Shown here: positions 51,560 through 61,143 of the stretch, one piece after another
How positions within the stretch are numbered: the stretch's first letter is position 1
How the letters are laid out: each line of letters begins with the position of its first letter
Assembly (NCBI RefSeq): GCF_016612505.1
Contig: NZ_JAENRR010000006.1
Coordinates: 105,898 to 169,897 of the forward strand
DNA: 64,000 nucleotides
Direction of reading: 5' to 3'
Source: Carboxylicivirga marina
GTDB lineage: Bacteria; Bacteroidota; Bacteroidia; Bacteroidales; Marinilabiliaceae
Made by a program: the position numbers and the translations under genes
The notes under the pieces: generated by a model
Told to the model about the DNA's origin: nothing
Databases searched by the model: none
Seen by the model: the letters and a program-made list of their open reading frames with translations, nothing else

Positions 51560-54503
51560 AATTAAAGTCATTCGGATTAAATGATACCTTAAGACCTGTC
51601 TCCTGCATCTTAACACGCATTCTCATCGTCCTTCTATCCTTGTGCTTATTACCACGAGTTCCCATATCTGAAATACCATTTTTTATCTCATAATATGGGA
51701 AAATAGATATCATACCTTTTGTACCACCATCATAATCTTTTGCTTTCTTCTCTTTTGATTGTTTTTTAACAATAGTATTTGTTTTCCCTCTTCTCAAAAG
51801 TTCTTTCAAATAAAGCCTTAAATAGTATTCACAATCCATATCAAATTGTTGCATACCAAAAAATGAGATATCTAAAGCATTACTTTTAATGTTTGTTAAT
51901 GGTACATATGCAGCACCTTTGTAAACGAACATTTTTGTATCAATCGTCTTAAAATGAAGATCACCCAACTCATCAATATTATATAACTCCCCCATTTCAA
52001 CCGCGATATCATAACCTTTCAATCGACCATCTTCCAACATATAATTTCCACGCATTTTTATAGATTCCATATCAATAGAATCGTTTATAAAACTTACACT
52101 CCCATCGGTTGTTGCATTAAGCCTTCCGCTAAGTTGTTCATGACTTATGTATACCTCCTCACTATATTCCATAAAATCATCAAAGTCATAAAGCACCTGA
52201 TTAATATCCATGTTATATATGTTAGTATGAAACTTAACTTCAGCACTTTCTTCACCCAACTCATACCTAACCGAACTATTGGCACTTCCCTTAAAAGCAT
52301 CAAATTTAATTTGGTCGGCAATGTAAAGGCTGTCCGACACATTATACAACGTACTTAAGTTTTCTAACAAGGCATTGCCATACCAAAAGCTTTTGGCTGT
52401 TATTTTCCCTTTGGCCGAAAAACGATAACGGGCAGGCTCTGATTCACCCACATTTTCAGATGTAACAGTGTCATCAACCAGTAGAGATTCAAAAAGGGCA
52501 TAATCAATATCGCCCAGTTGCCAATTGGCATCAACCATAATGGTATCGGGCTGATTTAACCAAAAGCCTTCATAAAAATTAGCAACGATGGTTGAATCAC
52601 TTCTGAACGCAATTCCACTTAAATCACCATTAATATTAAGCAATCGAATCGAGTCGTTTGACACAAGTAACTGCCCATCCAAATCATTTAATTTGAGAAT
52701 ATTATCAGGCATTGACAGTTTCACATTCTCAAAGTCGGCAATTAAATTACTTCGCTTAAATAGCGCTTGCATTACATTGTCACTTACCGAGTCAAGATGA
52801 ACACTTCCTTCACTTAAAAACCAGGCTTTTATATTTCCATCCATGTTTTCAATCAATGAATCAGGAGCAAAAGCCAGAAAATCAGCTAACACTACATCGG
52901 CATTAGCATCTATTTTATAAACTGGTTGCTCTAGGTTGGCAACACTTGCTTTGCCAATTAATCGACTATTATCTGTTTCAATCTCAAAACCTGATAAATC
53001 AATACCTATTGTATTCAAGCTATTTACACTGCCTTTGTAACTACCTTTTACTCCTGTATTTTTAATATTTAACTTATAGTCGGGTAGTTGAGCCTCAAAA
53101 TCACCCAAGGCAAATTGTTGATTATGGTACTTTAAATGTCCATTGGCTTGTTGCAGATTTAATACCGAATCCATCACAACACTTACATCATCTATTTTTA
53201 CCTTAAGCATAGTACGCCCCAATACATAATCGGCAAATTGGTCATTATATTGTTGCGGTAAAACACCACTCGTTTTAGCCTCAAGCCAAATATTACCACT
53301 CATATCATTAACCAGTGAATCGGGTAATTGGTATTTTACCTCTTCTAAGTCAACATGCAAATTACTCGACAGCGAATAATGAATATTGTCCAGATTTCTA
53401 ATACTTGCCCTGGTGAACGCATGACTATTGCCCACTTTAAAAGCCAGTGTATCGACTATTAACGAGCTACTTGCATTAGTCATTAACTCGCCATTGGAAA
53501 ACTTACCTGAGAACTGAATATCATTCACGGCCGGATAATCACTAATGCCTACTTCTCCATCTCTGAATTGCATCCAGGCATCAATTCTTGGCATAACGCT
53601 GTCGCTGTATAGTCCTTTAATATCGGCCTGTACACTCGCAACACCTGAAACATAACGTAGTTCGCATGCTCGTAGCAAGCTATCGGGTATATACTTTTGT
53701 AACTCTCGCAAATCAAATAATGACGATGAAACACGAAGATCCATGTATATAGCAGAGTCATTCTTAATTTCACCATTCGCTTTTAATTGTGCGCCATCGC
53801 TTTCGATGTATACATCATTAATGGTTATATCATCATCTAAGTATAGAATATCTATATCTAGCTTTGTTTCATCCATTAAATGTAAATTACTGCTTGGGTA
53901 CTGACAGTTATTGGCTCTAAGTACGCCTTTAAGCTCAGCTTTTGTCGTTTCACTATCGATATACACACTTGTTAAAGCATTATCAATATGCAGGCAGGCA
54001 TTAATATCATTTGTAACATCCTGGTAGGAACAAAACAGATTAATTAATTCCAGATGCTTAAGGTTTAAGTATAGTTGGCTACTCGTGGTGTCTTCTGATG
54101 GCACTTCATCTGCCACTAAAAAAACATCAAAATTAGAATGGCCAATGCTATCTATTCGGTAATTAGCTAAACCACCTTCAACGGAAATTTCGGTAATATT
54201 AAATTCACTATTAATAAGCGGATACATTTCTACCGACACAAACATACGTTTTACTTCAGCAAGTGTATCTGTTTGGGTATAAATCCCAACATTATTTAGC
54301 TCAACAATAGCGTCTGGAAAATCTTTGATGAGCGAAAAATCAATATTTCCAATTGTGATATCGGCATCAATTCCCTGGTTTATTTTCCTCAAGGTTAATT
54401 GAATCACTTTATTTTCGGCCAGTTCAGCTACTAATATAAGTGATAACACTATTGTGAGTAATGTTAAAGAAAAATAAGCAAGAACTCTTTTTACAATCTT
54501 CAT
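51540..54503 (-). CDS. AsmA-like envelope protein
   Basis: This protein has 987 residues from the ATG at 54503 (MKIVKRVLAYFSLT); the frame is open 17 codons earlier. There is one N-terminal membrane helix (LTLLTIVLSLILVAEL). The typical AsmA opening is QLTLRKINQGIDADITIGNIDFSLIKDFPDAIVELNNVGI, followed by a very long beta-rich periplasmic part. The C-terminal AsmA_2-like region has LKGYDIAVEMGELYNID and DALDISFFGMQQFDMDCEYYLRLYLKELL. AsmA/TamB-type proteins are thought to move lipids between membranes. It overlaps the following DsbA-like gene, so the three minus-strand genes form one unit. Confidence 0.88.
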   Translation of the reverse strand: MKIVKRVLAYFSLTLLTIVLSLILVAELAENKVIQLTLRKINQGIDADITIGNIDFSLIKDFPDAIVELNNVGIYTQTDTLAEVKRMFVSVEMYPLINSEFNITEISVEGGLANYRIDSIGHSNFDVFLVADEVPSEDTTSSQLYLNLKHLELINLFCSYQDVTNDINACLHIDNALTSVYIDSETTKAELKGVLRANNCQYPSSNLHLMDETKLDIDILYLDDDITINDVYIESDGAQLKANGEIKNDSAIYMDLRVSSSLFDLRELQKYIPDSLLRACELRYVSGVASVQADIKGLYSDSVMPRIDAWMQFRDGEVGISDYPAVNDIQFSGKFSNGELMTNASSSLIVDTLAFKVGNSHAFTRASIRNLDNIHYSLSSNLHVDLEEVKYQLPDSLVNDMSGNIWLEAKTSGVLPQQYNDQFADYVLGRTMLKVKIDDVSVVMDSVLNLQQANGHLKYHNQQFALGDFEAQLPDYKLNIKNTGVKGSYKGSVNSLNTIGIDLSGFEIETDNSRLIGKASVANLEQPVYKIDANADVVLADFLAFAPDSLIENMDGNIKAWFLSEGSVHLDSVSDNVMQALFKRSNLIADFENVKLSMPDNILKLNDLDGQLLVSNDSIRLLNINGDLSGIAFRSDSTIVANFYEGFWLNQPDTIMVDANWQLGDIDYALFESLLVDDTVTSENVGESEPARYRFSAKGKITAKSFWYGNALLENLSTLYNVSDSLYIADQIKFDAFKGSANSSVRYELGEESAEVKFHTNIYNMDINQVLYDFDDFMEYSEEVYISHEQLSGRLNATTDGSVSFINDSIDMESIKMRGNYMLEDGRLKGYDIAVEMGELYNIDELGDLHFKTIDTKMFVYKGAAYVPLTNIKSNALDISFFGMQQFDMDCEYYLRLYLKELLRRGKTNTIVKKQSKEKKAKDYDGGTKGMISIFPYYEIKNGISDMGTRGNKHKDRRTMRMRVKMQETGLKVSFNPNDFNYETGVK

Positions 54504-54921
54504 ATAAAGGTAGTCGATGTGATTTGCTATAAATTGAAATCGGATGAATGACAAATTTATGATTTATACATATTATGATCGAACGAATTGTTGAAAAGTT
54601 AATAATTTGTTAGAATTACCTATAAAAAGCAGTAATTAAGTTGACATATGGCCATTCAAGCCTTAAATTATATATTGTCTCACGGATGAGATTTCGAATT
54701 CAGTTATGGAGCCAAAAGCTGTAGCACCTCGCTATAATAAGGGTACGAGGATCCTGGTGAAAGTATTGCCATTGAGGGATAACGAGAGATGAGGCGGCTT
54801 TTAGCTCTTTTTTATGTCTTCTTTTTAGTATTTCACTTAATGATTACCGAAACTTTGAACTGCACAAGGCGTATAGATGGCTTGTATATCGTATATTCGT
54901 TAAGAAAAACTAATTTCATCC
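54504..54921. other. Divergent intergenic region with structured RNA candidate
   Basis: 418 bases separate the AsmA-like and Wzi-like genes. The central part is a compact palindromic unit ending in a U-tract (54678-54813; listed separately), read in the direction of the Wzi-like gene. About 108 bases remain between the U-tract and the next ATG. A TTGACA at 54641-54646 and A+T-rich bases at 54663-54676 are the likely promoter region. Confidence 0.5.
54678..54813 (+). ncRNA. Candidate novel structured RNA or riboswitch with terminator
   Basis: A small hairpin TCTCA-CGGA-TGAGA (54678-54691) is followed by a domain closed by GAGCCAAAAGC (54709-54719) with GCTTTTAGCTC (54797-54807). That stem has ten pairs and one mismatch and runs directly into six T (54808-54813). 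Inside are the hairpins CCTCG/CGAGG (54727-54731 with 54746-54750) and ATCC/GGAT with an inner TGG/CCA (54751-54780). CACCTC (54725-54730) can also pair with GAGGCG (54791-54796), an alternative fold that would compete with the terminator stem. No known RNA class was recognised; it could be a riboswitch for the downstream gene or a free sRNA. Confidence 0.5.
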
Positions 54922-56520
54922 ATGTATAAGAGTTCAATTGTTCTTGCAACATTATTTATCCTGTCTGTTGCGGCAAAGTCGCAATCAATTAGTCATTACG
55001 AAGACCCATACTACTCACCTTTTGAACGCTATGTATACAAACCAGGCACTGGCTTTCATACCTCTATCAGGCAGTATCGGATGGATCAGCTCAATAACAT
55101 TGTTAATACCGATTCGGTATTATATGATGGTTTAAGAATACCAGCTGGCAAACTGAACTTTTGGAAACGCATCTTTCATGATGACTTATTTAAACTTGAC
55201 AAAGGTGATGTTAACATTGTAGTCAACCCCATCTTTAACTTTGAAGGAGGACGTGAAAATAACGAAGGGCTTAACACCTGGACCAATACACGAGGTATTT
55301 TTATAAAAGGTAATATTGGAAAACACTTGCACTTTTATACTGACTTTGTTGAAAATCAAGCTGTCGTTCCCAATTACATCAACGCATTTGCACAAGAAAC
55401 CAACATGATGCCTGGTCAGGGACAGCGAAAAGATTTTAGCACCAATGGCCATGATTATGCCCAGGCTACCGGATATATTGCTTTTAACTTCGCCAAATAC
55501 TTTAATTTCCAGCTAGGTAATGGTAAGCATTTTATTGGTGATGGTCATCGTTCTCTACTTTTATCCGATGGCGCCTACAGTTATCCGTATGTAAAGCTAA
55601 CGGCTGATTTCTGGAATATTAAATACATGGTGATGTGGAACAAGATGCTGCAATACGACGAAGTAGCAGATCAAACTGACTTCCGCTACCCGGGAAAATA
55701 TGGCGTATTTCAATACCTCGACTGGAATATTAACAAGCGACTTAGTTTAGGATTTTACGCCAATGTGGTTTATGCCGAACAAGACACAATGGGGCATCGG
55801 GGCTTTGACATGCATTACCTTAACCCTGTTAACTTTTTCAGGCCTGTGGAGTATAACTTGGGCTCGCCTGATAATGTAACAATGGGACTTAATGCGCGCT
55901 ACATTGCAGCCAAGTGGCTAACTTTATACGGGCAATTTGTATTAGGTGAGTTTAAGTTTGATGAAGTAAGCAGTGGTGAAAAGTGGTGGGCTAACAAACA
56001 TGGTTTTCAGCTAGGAGCACGTACTTTTGATTTATTTGGCATTGATAAACTTGATTTACAACTTGAGTATAACCAGGTGCGGCCATATACCTACTCGCAT
56101 TATACCACTATTTATGCTTACGGCCATATGAATCAACCCATGGCCCATATTCTTGGTGCTAACTTCAGAGAAGGATTAGCCATACTAAAATACCGAAAAA
56201 ATCGCTGGCTATTTAAGGCCGAATTAATGGCTACAAGCTACGGAAAAGATTATGGCGATGGCGTAAGTTGGGGAAAAGATGTATTTATGCCCAATACACA
56301 GAGGCCTTACGATTACAACCATACCATTGGTCAAGGCTTAGAAACTGATGTTTACAATGCTGATGTTAATGCTTCATTTTTAATTAACCCCCGTAACATG
56401 TTTAACATTGTGGCTGGTGCAAGAATCAGAAAGCTTCAAAACGAACAGGAGACAATGGATACACAACACTTTTATTTTGGTGTAAGAACATCGCTGAAGA
56501 GTTTGTATTATAATTTTTAA
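54922..56520 (+). CDS. Wzi-like outer-membrane beta-barrel protein
   Basis: This 532-residue protein has a signal peptide ending near AAKSQS (residue 22). The body is rich in aromatic beta strands and shows stretches I associate with the Bacteroidota capsule-assembly Wzi/RemB-like family: KGNIGKHLHFYTDFVENQAVVPNYINAF, FNFQLGNGKHFIGDGHRSLLLSDGAYSYPY, HYLNPVNFFRPVEYNLGSPDNVTMGLNARY, and a C-terminal strand ending SLKSLYYNF, with the terminal aromatic typical of barrels. It probably anchors or exports surface polysaccharide, or supports surface motility. No capsule gene cluster is visible here. A structured RNA candidate with terminator lies in its upstream region. Confidence 0.75.
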   Translation: MYKSSIVLATLFILSVAAKSQSISHYEDPYYSPFERYVYKPGTGFHTSIRQYRMDQLNNIVNTDSVLYDGLRIPAGKLNFWKRIFHDDLFKLDKGDVNIVVNPIFNFEGGRENNEGLNTWTNTRGIFIKGNIGKHLHFYTDFVENQAVVPNYINAFAQETNMMPGQGQRKDFSTNGHDYAQATGYIAFNFAKYFNFQLGNGKHFIGDGHRSLLLSDGAYSYPYVKLTADFWNIKYMVMWNKMLQYDEVADQTDFRYPGKYGVFQYLDWNINKRLSLGFYANVVYAEQDTMGHRGFDMHYLNPVNFFRPVEYNLGSPDNVTMGLNARYIAAKWLTLYGQFVLGEFKFDEVSSGEKWWANKHGFQLGARTFDLFGIDKLDLQLEYNQVRPYTYSHYTTIYAYGHMNQPMAHILGANFREGLAILKYRKNRWLFKAELMATSYGKDYGDGVSWGKDVFMPNTQRPYDYNHTIGQGLETDVYNADVNASFLINPRNMFNIVAGARIRKLQNEQETMDTQHFYFGVRTSLKSLYYNF

Positions 56521-56566
56521 GGACACAATAAAACAGACTAAAGATATAAGAAGCCAGACAAAAAAA

Positions 56567-56609
56567 GGATGTCATCTTTATTGGCATTTTGCTCAAAAAG
56601 ATGACATCC
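56567..56609 (+). terminator. Hairpin after the Wzi-like gene
   Basis: GGATGTCATCTTT (56567-56579) pairs perfectly with AAAGATGACATCC (56597-56609) around a 17-nt loop, preceded by an A-run but not followed by T. It sits 46 bp after the stop codon and probably protects the mRNA end or assists the terminator at 56627-56660. Confidence 0.6.
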
Positions 56610-56626
56610 GTAAACTTATTAAATTA

Positions 56627-56660
56627 AAAAATGGGGCACCTTAACAGATGCCCCATTTTT
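56627..56660. terminator. Bidirectional terminator between Wzi-like gene and aspS
   Basis: ATGGGGCA (56631-56638) pairs perfectly with TGCCCCAT (56649-56656). It is flanked by A on the left and T on the right, so both converging transcripts get a U-tract. Confidence 0.9.
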
Positions 56661-56676
56661 CTTAAAGTATATCTTA

Positions 56677-58437
56677 CTATTCTTTATCTTTCATATTAAG
56701 TGCAATGCTTAAATCATCGAGCTGCTCATTGGCAACTGGCGATGGCGAATCAATCATTACATCACGTCCTGAATTGTTTTTAGGGAATGCAATAACGTCA
56801 CGAATAGAATCCAAACCTGCAAATAATGATACCAAACGGTCGAAACCAAATGCCACACCACCATGAGGCGGCGCACCATATTTAAAAGCATTCATTAAGA
56901 AACCAAACTGATTCTCTGCTTCTTCCTCGGTAAAACCAAGTAACTTAAACATCTTTTGCTGTAACTCATCATTAAAGATACGAACCGAACCACCGCCGAT
57001 TTCAACACCATTAATAACCAAGTCATAAGCATTGGCACGCACATCACCTGGTGCGCTCTCAAGCATACCCATGTCTTCTGCCTTTGGTGAAGTAAATGGG
57101 TGATGCATTGCATGAAAACGATTTGCATCTTCATCCCACTCCAACAATGGGAAGTCAACAACCCAAAGTGGTGAGAATTTATTTTTATCACGTAAGCCCA
57201 TTTGCTCACCCATCTCAAGACGAAGCTCACATAAGGCCGTTAATGTTTTGTTTAAACCGCCAGCTAAAATCAATACCAAATCACCTTCTTTGGCATTGAA
57301 CTTAGACCCAATGGCCTTTAACTGTTCAGCTGAGAAGAACTTATCAACAGATGATTTAACCGAGCCATCAGTATTGAATTTGATGTAAATTAATCCGCCA
57401 GCACCAATCTGTGGTTTTTTAACAAAATCAGTTAATTTATCCAATTGCTTACGCGTATACGTTGCACATCCTTCAGCACAAATACCACCTACGTACTCAG
57501 CCTCGTTGAACAGCTTAAACTCTGAATCTTTGACATCATCTGTAAGGTCAATAAATTTCATTTCGAAGCGAGTATCCGGCTTATCTGAGCCATAATATTT
57601 AATCGCATCGGCATATGACAAACGGGGGAATGTATAATCGATATCAACATTCTTAATAACCTTAAACAAGTGTTTCGTCATCCCTTCAAATGTGTTCAGG
57701 ATGTCTTCCTGCTCCACAAACGACATTTCACAGTCAATTTGTGTAAACTCAGGCTGACGATCGGCACGAAGGTCTTCATCACGGAAGCACTTTACAATCT
57801 GGAAATAGCGGTCAAAACCACTAACCATCAACAATTGCTTAAATACCTGTGGCGATTGCGGTAAAGCGTAAAACTGCCCTTCGTTCATACGCGAAGGTAC
57901 AATAAAGTCACGGGCTCCTTCAGGTGTCGATTTTATCAAAACAGGTGTTTCTGTTTCAATAAAGTTTTGTGAATTCAAATAATTACGAACCTCAAAACCA
58001 ATTTTATGACGTAACACCAGGTTTTCACGTACAGGATTACGACGTAAATCGAGGTAACGATACTTCATTCGTAACTCATCACCACCATCTGTTTCATCTT
58101 CAATCGTAAAAGGAGGCAATTCTGAAGAATTAAGAACGTTCAACTCTTCCACTAAAATTTCAACATCACCGGTTGCTATTTTAGCATTTTTATTGCTTCG
58201 TTCAGCAACCTGCCCTTTAACCTGAATAACGAATTCACGACCAAGGTCTGCGGTTTTCTCGCAAAGCTCTTTGTGTGATTCTTCGTTAAATACTAATTGG
58301 GTAATCCCATATCTGTCTCTCAAATCGATGAAGGTCATTCCTCCAAGGTTTCTAACCTTTTGCACCCAACCACTAAGGGTTACCGATTGATTGATGTGCT
58401 CAATTCTTAATTCTCCGCACGTATGTGTCCTGTACAT
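56677..58437 (-). CDS. aspS: Aspartyl-tRNA synthetase
   Basis: This protein has 586 residues from the ATG at 58437 ([11 protein letters not shown]), the normal length for the bacterial type; the longer frame upstream is leader. The N-terminal OB-fold anticodon-binding domain ([22 protein letters not shown]) is followed by class II motif 1, motif 2 ([18 protein letters not shown]), a GAD insertion domain, and motif 3 ([15 protein letters not shown]). It charges tRNA-Asp. A TACATTTG box on the minus strand (58475 to 58468) is a likely promoter -7 element. Whether it is discriminating or also charges tRNA-Asn was not assessed. Confidence 0.97.
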   Translation of the reverse strand: MYRTHTCGELRIEHINQSVTLSGWVQKVRNLGGMTFIDLRDRYGITQLVFNEESHKELCEKTADLGREFVIQVKGQVAERSNKNAKIATGDVEILVEELNVLNSSELPPFTIEDETDGGDELRMKYRYLDLRRNPVRENLVLRHKIGFEVRNYLNSQNFIETETPVLIKSTPEGARDFIVPSRMNEGQFYALPQSPQVFKQLLMVSGFDRYFQIVKCFRDEDLRADRQPEFTQIDCEMSFVEQEDILNTFEGMTKHLFKVIKNVDIDYTFPRLSYADAIKYYGSDKPDTRFEMKFIDLTDDVKDSEFKLFNEAEYVGGICAEGCATYTRKQLDKLTDFVKKPQIGAGGLIYIKFNTDGSVKSSVDKFFSAEQLKAIGSKFNAKEGDLVLILAGGLNKTLTALCELRLEMGEQMGLRDKNKFSPLWVVDFPLLEWDEDANRFHAMHHPFTSPKAEDMGMLESAPGDVRANAYDLVINGVEIGGGSVRIFNDELQQKMFKLLGFTEEEAENQFGFLMNAFKYGAPPHGGVAFGFDRLVSLFAGLDSIRDVIAFPKNNSGRDVMIDSPSPVANEQLDDLSIALNMKDKE

Positions 58438-58635
58438 TGTAATTACATATTTATCGTTGCCAGTTGGCAAATGTATGCAACGATATTGACGTTTAAAATT
58501 ATCTTTGCGAAAATAGTAAGAAAAAGGACACAAAAAAGCTGTTAAGTGTTTTAGCTTTTAGATTTTTAGTGACTGATAGCAAATACATGACTTTTGTCAC
58601 TCTTCTAATCTGTAGTAATTTAAAATGAGTTGTAA

Positions 58636-59082
58636 ATGAGTGAAATTAATTTTTCGGACCAGTATTTTATGAAACAGGCTTTTCTGGAGGCTCAAAAAGC
58701 TAAAGAAAAAAATGAAGTGCCGGTAGGAGCCGTTGTGGTTTGTAACAACCAGATAATTGCGAGAGCCCACAACCTGACAGAAACGCTCAATGATGTGACT
58801 GCCCATGCTGAGATGTTAGCCATCACATCGGCCGCAGAGTTTTTAGGTGGCAAATACCTGAGTGAATGCACGCTTTATGTCACTTTGGAACCTTGTGTGA
58901 TGTGTGCCGGCGCGTTAAGTTGGGCGCAGGTTAAACGCATCGTCTTTGGTGCCAGTGATGAAAAACGCGGATATGCGAGATGCCAACCATCGCTTCTTCA
59001 TCCAAAAACAATTATTGAATCGGAAATAATGAAAGATGAGTGCCAGGAAATTGTAAAAGATTTCTTTCGACATAAAAGGTAA
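58636..59082 (+). CDS. tadA: tRNA-specific adenosine deaminase
   Basis: This 148-residue cytidine-deaminase-fold enzyme has HAEMLAI (zinc His and catalytic Glu) near residue 56 and the zinc cysteines in EPCVMCAGALSWAQVKRIVFG near residue 86. NEVPVGAVVV at the N-terminus is typical for TadA. It deaminates A34 to inosine in tRNA-Arg(ACG). The gene ends before a strong terminator. The short start MSEINFSDQYFMKQAFLEA is family-consistent. Divergent from aspS with about 200 bp between. Confidence 0.95.
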   Translation: MSEINFSDQYFMKQAFLEAQKAKEKNEVPVGAVVVCNNQIIARAHNLTETLNDVTAHAEMLAITSAAEFLGGKYLSECTLYVTLEPCVMCAGALSWAQVKRIVFGASDEKRGYARCQPSLLHPKTIIESEIMKDECQEIVKDFFRHKR

Positions 59083-59260
59083 ATATTTATAGGTGATTTG
59101 AGCCAGAAATTTTATATCGAACTCGGGTTATTAGAAAATAGACATTCGACTATTTACAATAGCACACAACATCAGTCAGTTAAATCAAAACCACTTAAAG
59201 ACTCAAACATTTGTCTTTATTAAACTTAACAAACTATTGACAATGTACGCGCTACAAAAA

Positions 59261-59304
59261 ACGAATAAAGCCTGATAGATGATTTCATATCAGGCTTTAT
59301 TCGT
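59261..59304. terminator. Strong hairpin between tadA and the sorting-domain remnant
   Basis: ACGAATAAAGCCTGATA (59261-59277) pairs perfectly over 17 bp with TATCAGGCTTTATTCGT (59288-59304) around a 10-nt loop. The stem itself contains AAAGCC/GGCTTT with A/T flanks. It is symmetric and could stop both the tadA transcript and whatever once read the remnant. Confidence 0.7.
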
Positions 59305-59318
59305 TCATATCACAAGTA

Positions 59319-59528
59319 TTATTTTACAAATAATTTCTGTTCATATTGATTATCATTACCTTAACCACATAAATACCCGGTTGCAAGTTTAGATCATTGG
59401 TAAAACTATCTCCTTTAAACTCAGAGTTAGATACCATTCGACCATCAATCGTAAACAAATACACTTGCTTTTCGCCTAACCAATCGCAATTGACAACTAA
59501 CTTCGCAGCATTTCCCCACTCTACTATG
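59319..59528 (-). pseudogene. Remnant of a T9SS type A sorting domain
   Basis: The minus strand reads VEWGNAAKLVVNCDW, then EKQVYLFTIDGRMVSN, then LNLQPGIYVVKV, aligning well with the sorting domain of the intact protein at 61342-63696 (DCDWELREK, VQPGIYIVKV). After VVKV the frame goes off; reading one base differently restores NDNQYEQKLFVK and a stop at 59321-59319. Upstream of VEWGN the frame meets a stop. It is thus the frameshifted C-terminal end of a lost secreted protein. Confidence 0.75.
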
Positions 59529-59831
59529 ACTCAGTCTATATGTGGCACTTATACAATTAATACGATAGCAATATTTTTTGTCAATTTGACAAACTGTCGT
59601 TTTAAGTCGATGAATGAAATTAAAATCTTTAAAAAATTTTACACAATTTCAACTTGCTCAGCCTGTGACTAACGTGGCATTTTCTATGATAAACGGTACA
59701 ATATTATTGACAAACACCAATACGACCCAAGAAACAACAACTCACAACGCCTGTGTATCAGTATTTTAAGTAAAACATTTTCGTTATAATTACGTTAATA
59801 ACAATGGAACTAACTCTAAAAACACACAACA

Positions 59832-60188
59832 GTGAAAAAAATATTAATAGTTGATGATGCACCGGATAGCCGCTTAATTCTAAAAAGCATGCTTAAAAAC
59901 TATGATGTTAATGTAGTGGAAGCTAAAGATGGAGTTGAAGGTTGGCGAAAGATAGTATCTGAGCAACCAGATCTTGTATTACTGGATTTACACATGCCAC
60001 ATAAAGATGGCTTTTCAATTTTAGAAGATTTAGAGGAAGAGTGGATGGGCATTCCGGTTGTGGTTGTTTCAGGAGATACAGAGGAAGAAACGGTTAGTGC
60101 CTGCGAATACTATGGTGCCAAAGCCTTTTTAAAAAAACCGGTGGTATTAGAAGAATTTAAGGAAGCTATTAAGGTATTACCTCTCTAA
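59832..60188 (+). CDS. Single-domain response regulator (CheY-like)
   Basis: This 118-residue receiver domain starts with GTG at 59832. The acidic pair is DD at residues 8-9 (KKILIVDDAPDSR), the phosphoacceptor Asp lies in LVLLDLHMPHKDG near residue 52, the Thr/Ser position is VVVVSGDTEE, and the Lys is in FLKKPV near residue 100. No output domain is present, so it probably acts by protein contact in a phosphorelay. No kinase is adjacent; the kinase at 42001-44055 lacks a receiver but is 16 kb away, so a link is speculative. A terminator follows. Confidence 0.9.
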   Translation: MKKILIVDDAPDSRLILKSMLKNYDVNVVEAKDGVEGWRKIVSEQPDLVLLDLHMPHKDGFSILEDLEEEWMGIPVVVVSGDTEEETVSACEYYGAKAFLKKPVVLEEFKEAIKVLPL

Positions 60189-60199
60189 ACTATAGATTT

Positions 60200-60231
60200 A
60201 CGCCAGTGCTGAAAAGCCTGGCGTTTTTTTT
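60200..60231 (+). terminator. Terminator after the receiver gene
   Basis: ACGCCAG (60200-60206) pairs with CTGGCGT (60218-60224), followed by a run of T to 60231. Confidence 0.85.
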
Positions 60232-60458
60232 ATTGGCAGAGGGGCATTATAATTCCGTTACCTGCCTGATATCAGAAGGAGACTCCAGAAAAATAATTCA
60301 ACTCACATTCCTTTTAAACGTAGTTAAAGACTTTTATGATTGAAAGAGAAATCGCCCCAACAGGCGTTCATTCACTTACCATAGTTTAAATGCATGGAAC
60401 CATCGACTTTTGAAGGCTCATCCCCTTTCCAACTTCCACTCTTCAATACATATGCCCT

Positions 60459-61070
60459 TTATTGCAATTCCAGCCACCTGCTATTACTAAAACCTCGCTC
60501 TTTATAATCGCGAAAGACCAGCCAAATATCATATGGCTCCTTACTGTAACAATCCATCTTCCAAAGGTATGATTCGTCCCTTCTTTCTGCTTCCGTTTGT
60601 TTGTATTCTACATTGTTCTGCCCACGCACCTGTGCAATTACAAATAAAGTATCCAAAGGGTGCTCTTGCTCATCGTGTTTCCATTGAAATAACACCCCTT
60701 CATCTGTACGAACTATACTTGCCTCTGATGGCAGTGGCACTGAGCCCAGACTCACCATAGCTTTGGTGTAGTCGATGTATTGTTCAGGATATTCACTGCC
60801 AATGGCATTCAGCATATTATAGGACTTCGCCGCCATATGAGCCGATCGCCCAACAGCTTGGCTCTTAAAGGTTATTCGTAATACATCCTTAAAAGGGCCT
60901 AAGAAAACATTCACCAATTGCATTTTTTGTCGTTGCGCCAGTTGTTTCTTCGACTTCTTGTCATTATACTGACTAGGCAAAGAGCGCATATAGCTTTTAC
61001 CGTACATCGGGTAAATTATTACATTCCCTAATCTCCCTGATGAACCATCATTTACATTGTATCGTGCCAT
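60459..61070 (-). CDS. DUF6266-like hypothetical protein
   Basis: This 203-residue protein has no signal peptide. Its N-terminal pattern is GSSGRLGNVIIYPMYGKSYMRSLPSQYNDKKSKKQLAQRQKMQLVNVFLGPFKDVL, and its middle part is SAHMAAKSYNMLNAIGSEYPEQYIDYTKAMVSLGSVPLP. These match the family of short Bacteroidota proteins annotated as DUF6266, of unknown function. The C-terminal half is beta-rich (GVLFQWKHDEQEHPLDTLFVIAQV). No operon partner is visible; it stands between the receiver gene and a degenerate repeat. Confidence 0.75.
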   Translation of the reverse strand: MARYNVNDGSSGRLGNVIIYPMYGKSYMRSLPSQYNDKKSKKQLAQRQKMQLVNVFLGPFKDVLRITFKSQAVGRSAHMAAKSYNMLNAIGSEYPEQYIDYTKAMVSLGSVPLPSEASIVRTDEGVLFQWKHDEQEHPLDTLFVIAQVRGQNNVEYKQTEAERRDESYLWKMDCYSKEPYDIWLVFRDYKERGFSNSRWLELQ

Positions 61071-61143
61071 ATCATCACTAGTTAGATAAATAATATTTTA
61101 AGACTTCACAAGCCCTTACCTTTGTTTCTCTAAAGTCAGTATT

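Larger units (their letters stand above)
59083..59831. other. Gap between tadA and receiver gene holding a decayed fragment
   Basis: 749 bases without an intact gene. It contains a strong hairpin (59261-59304) and a minus-strand remnant of a secretion sorting domain (59319-59528). From about 59530 to 59830, the DNA is A+T-rich with no recognised feature. A plus-strand frame at 59397-59672 is open only because it lies opposite the remnant. Confidence 0.55.

Noticed and set aside
54690..54700. TTCGAAT sequence resembling a tRNA T loop
   Set aside because: No acceptor, D or anticodon stems can be folded around it; the neighbouring structure is better explained as a terminator-closed RNA.
59397..59672. 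91-codon plus-strand frame
   Set aside because: It is antisense to the T9SS sorting-domain remnant and has no features of its own.
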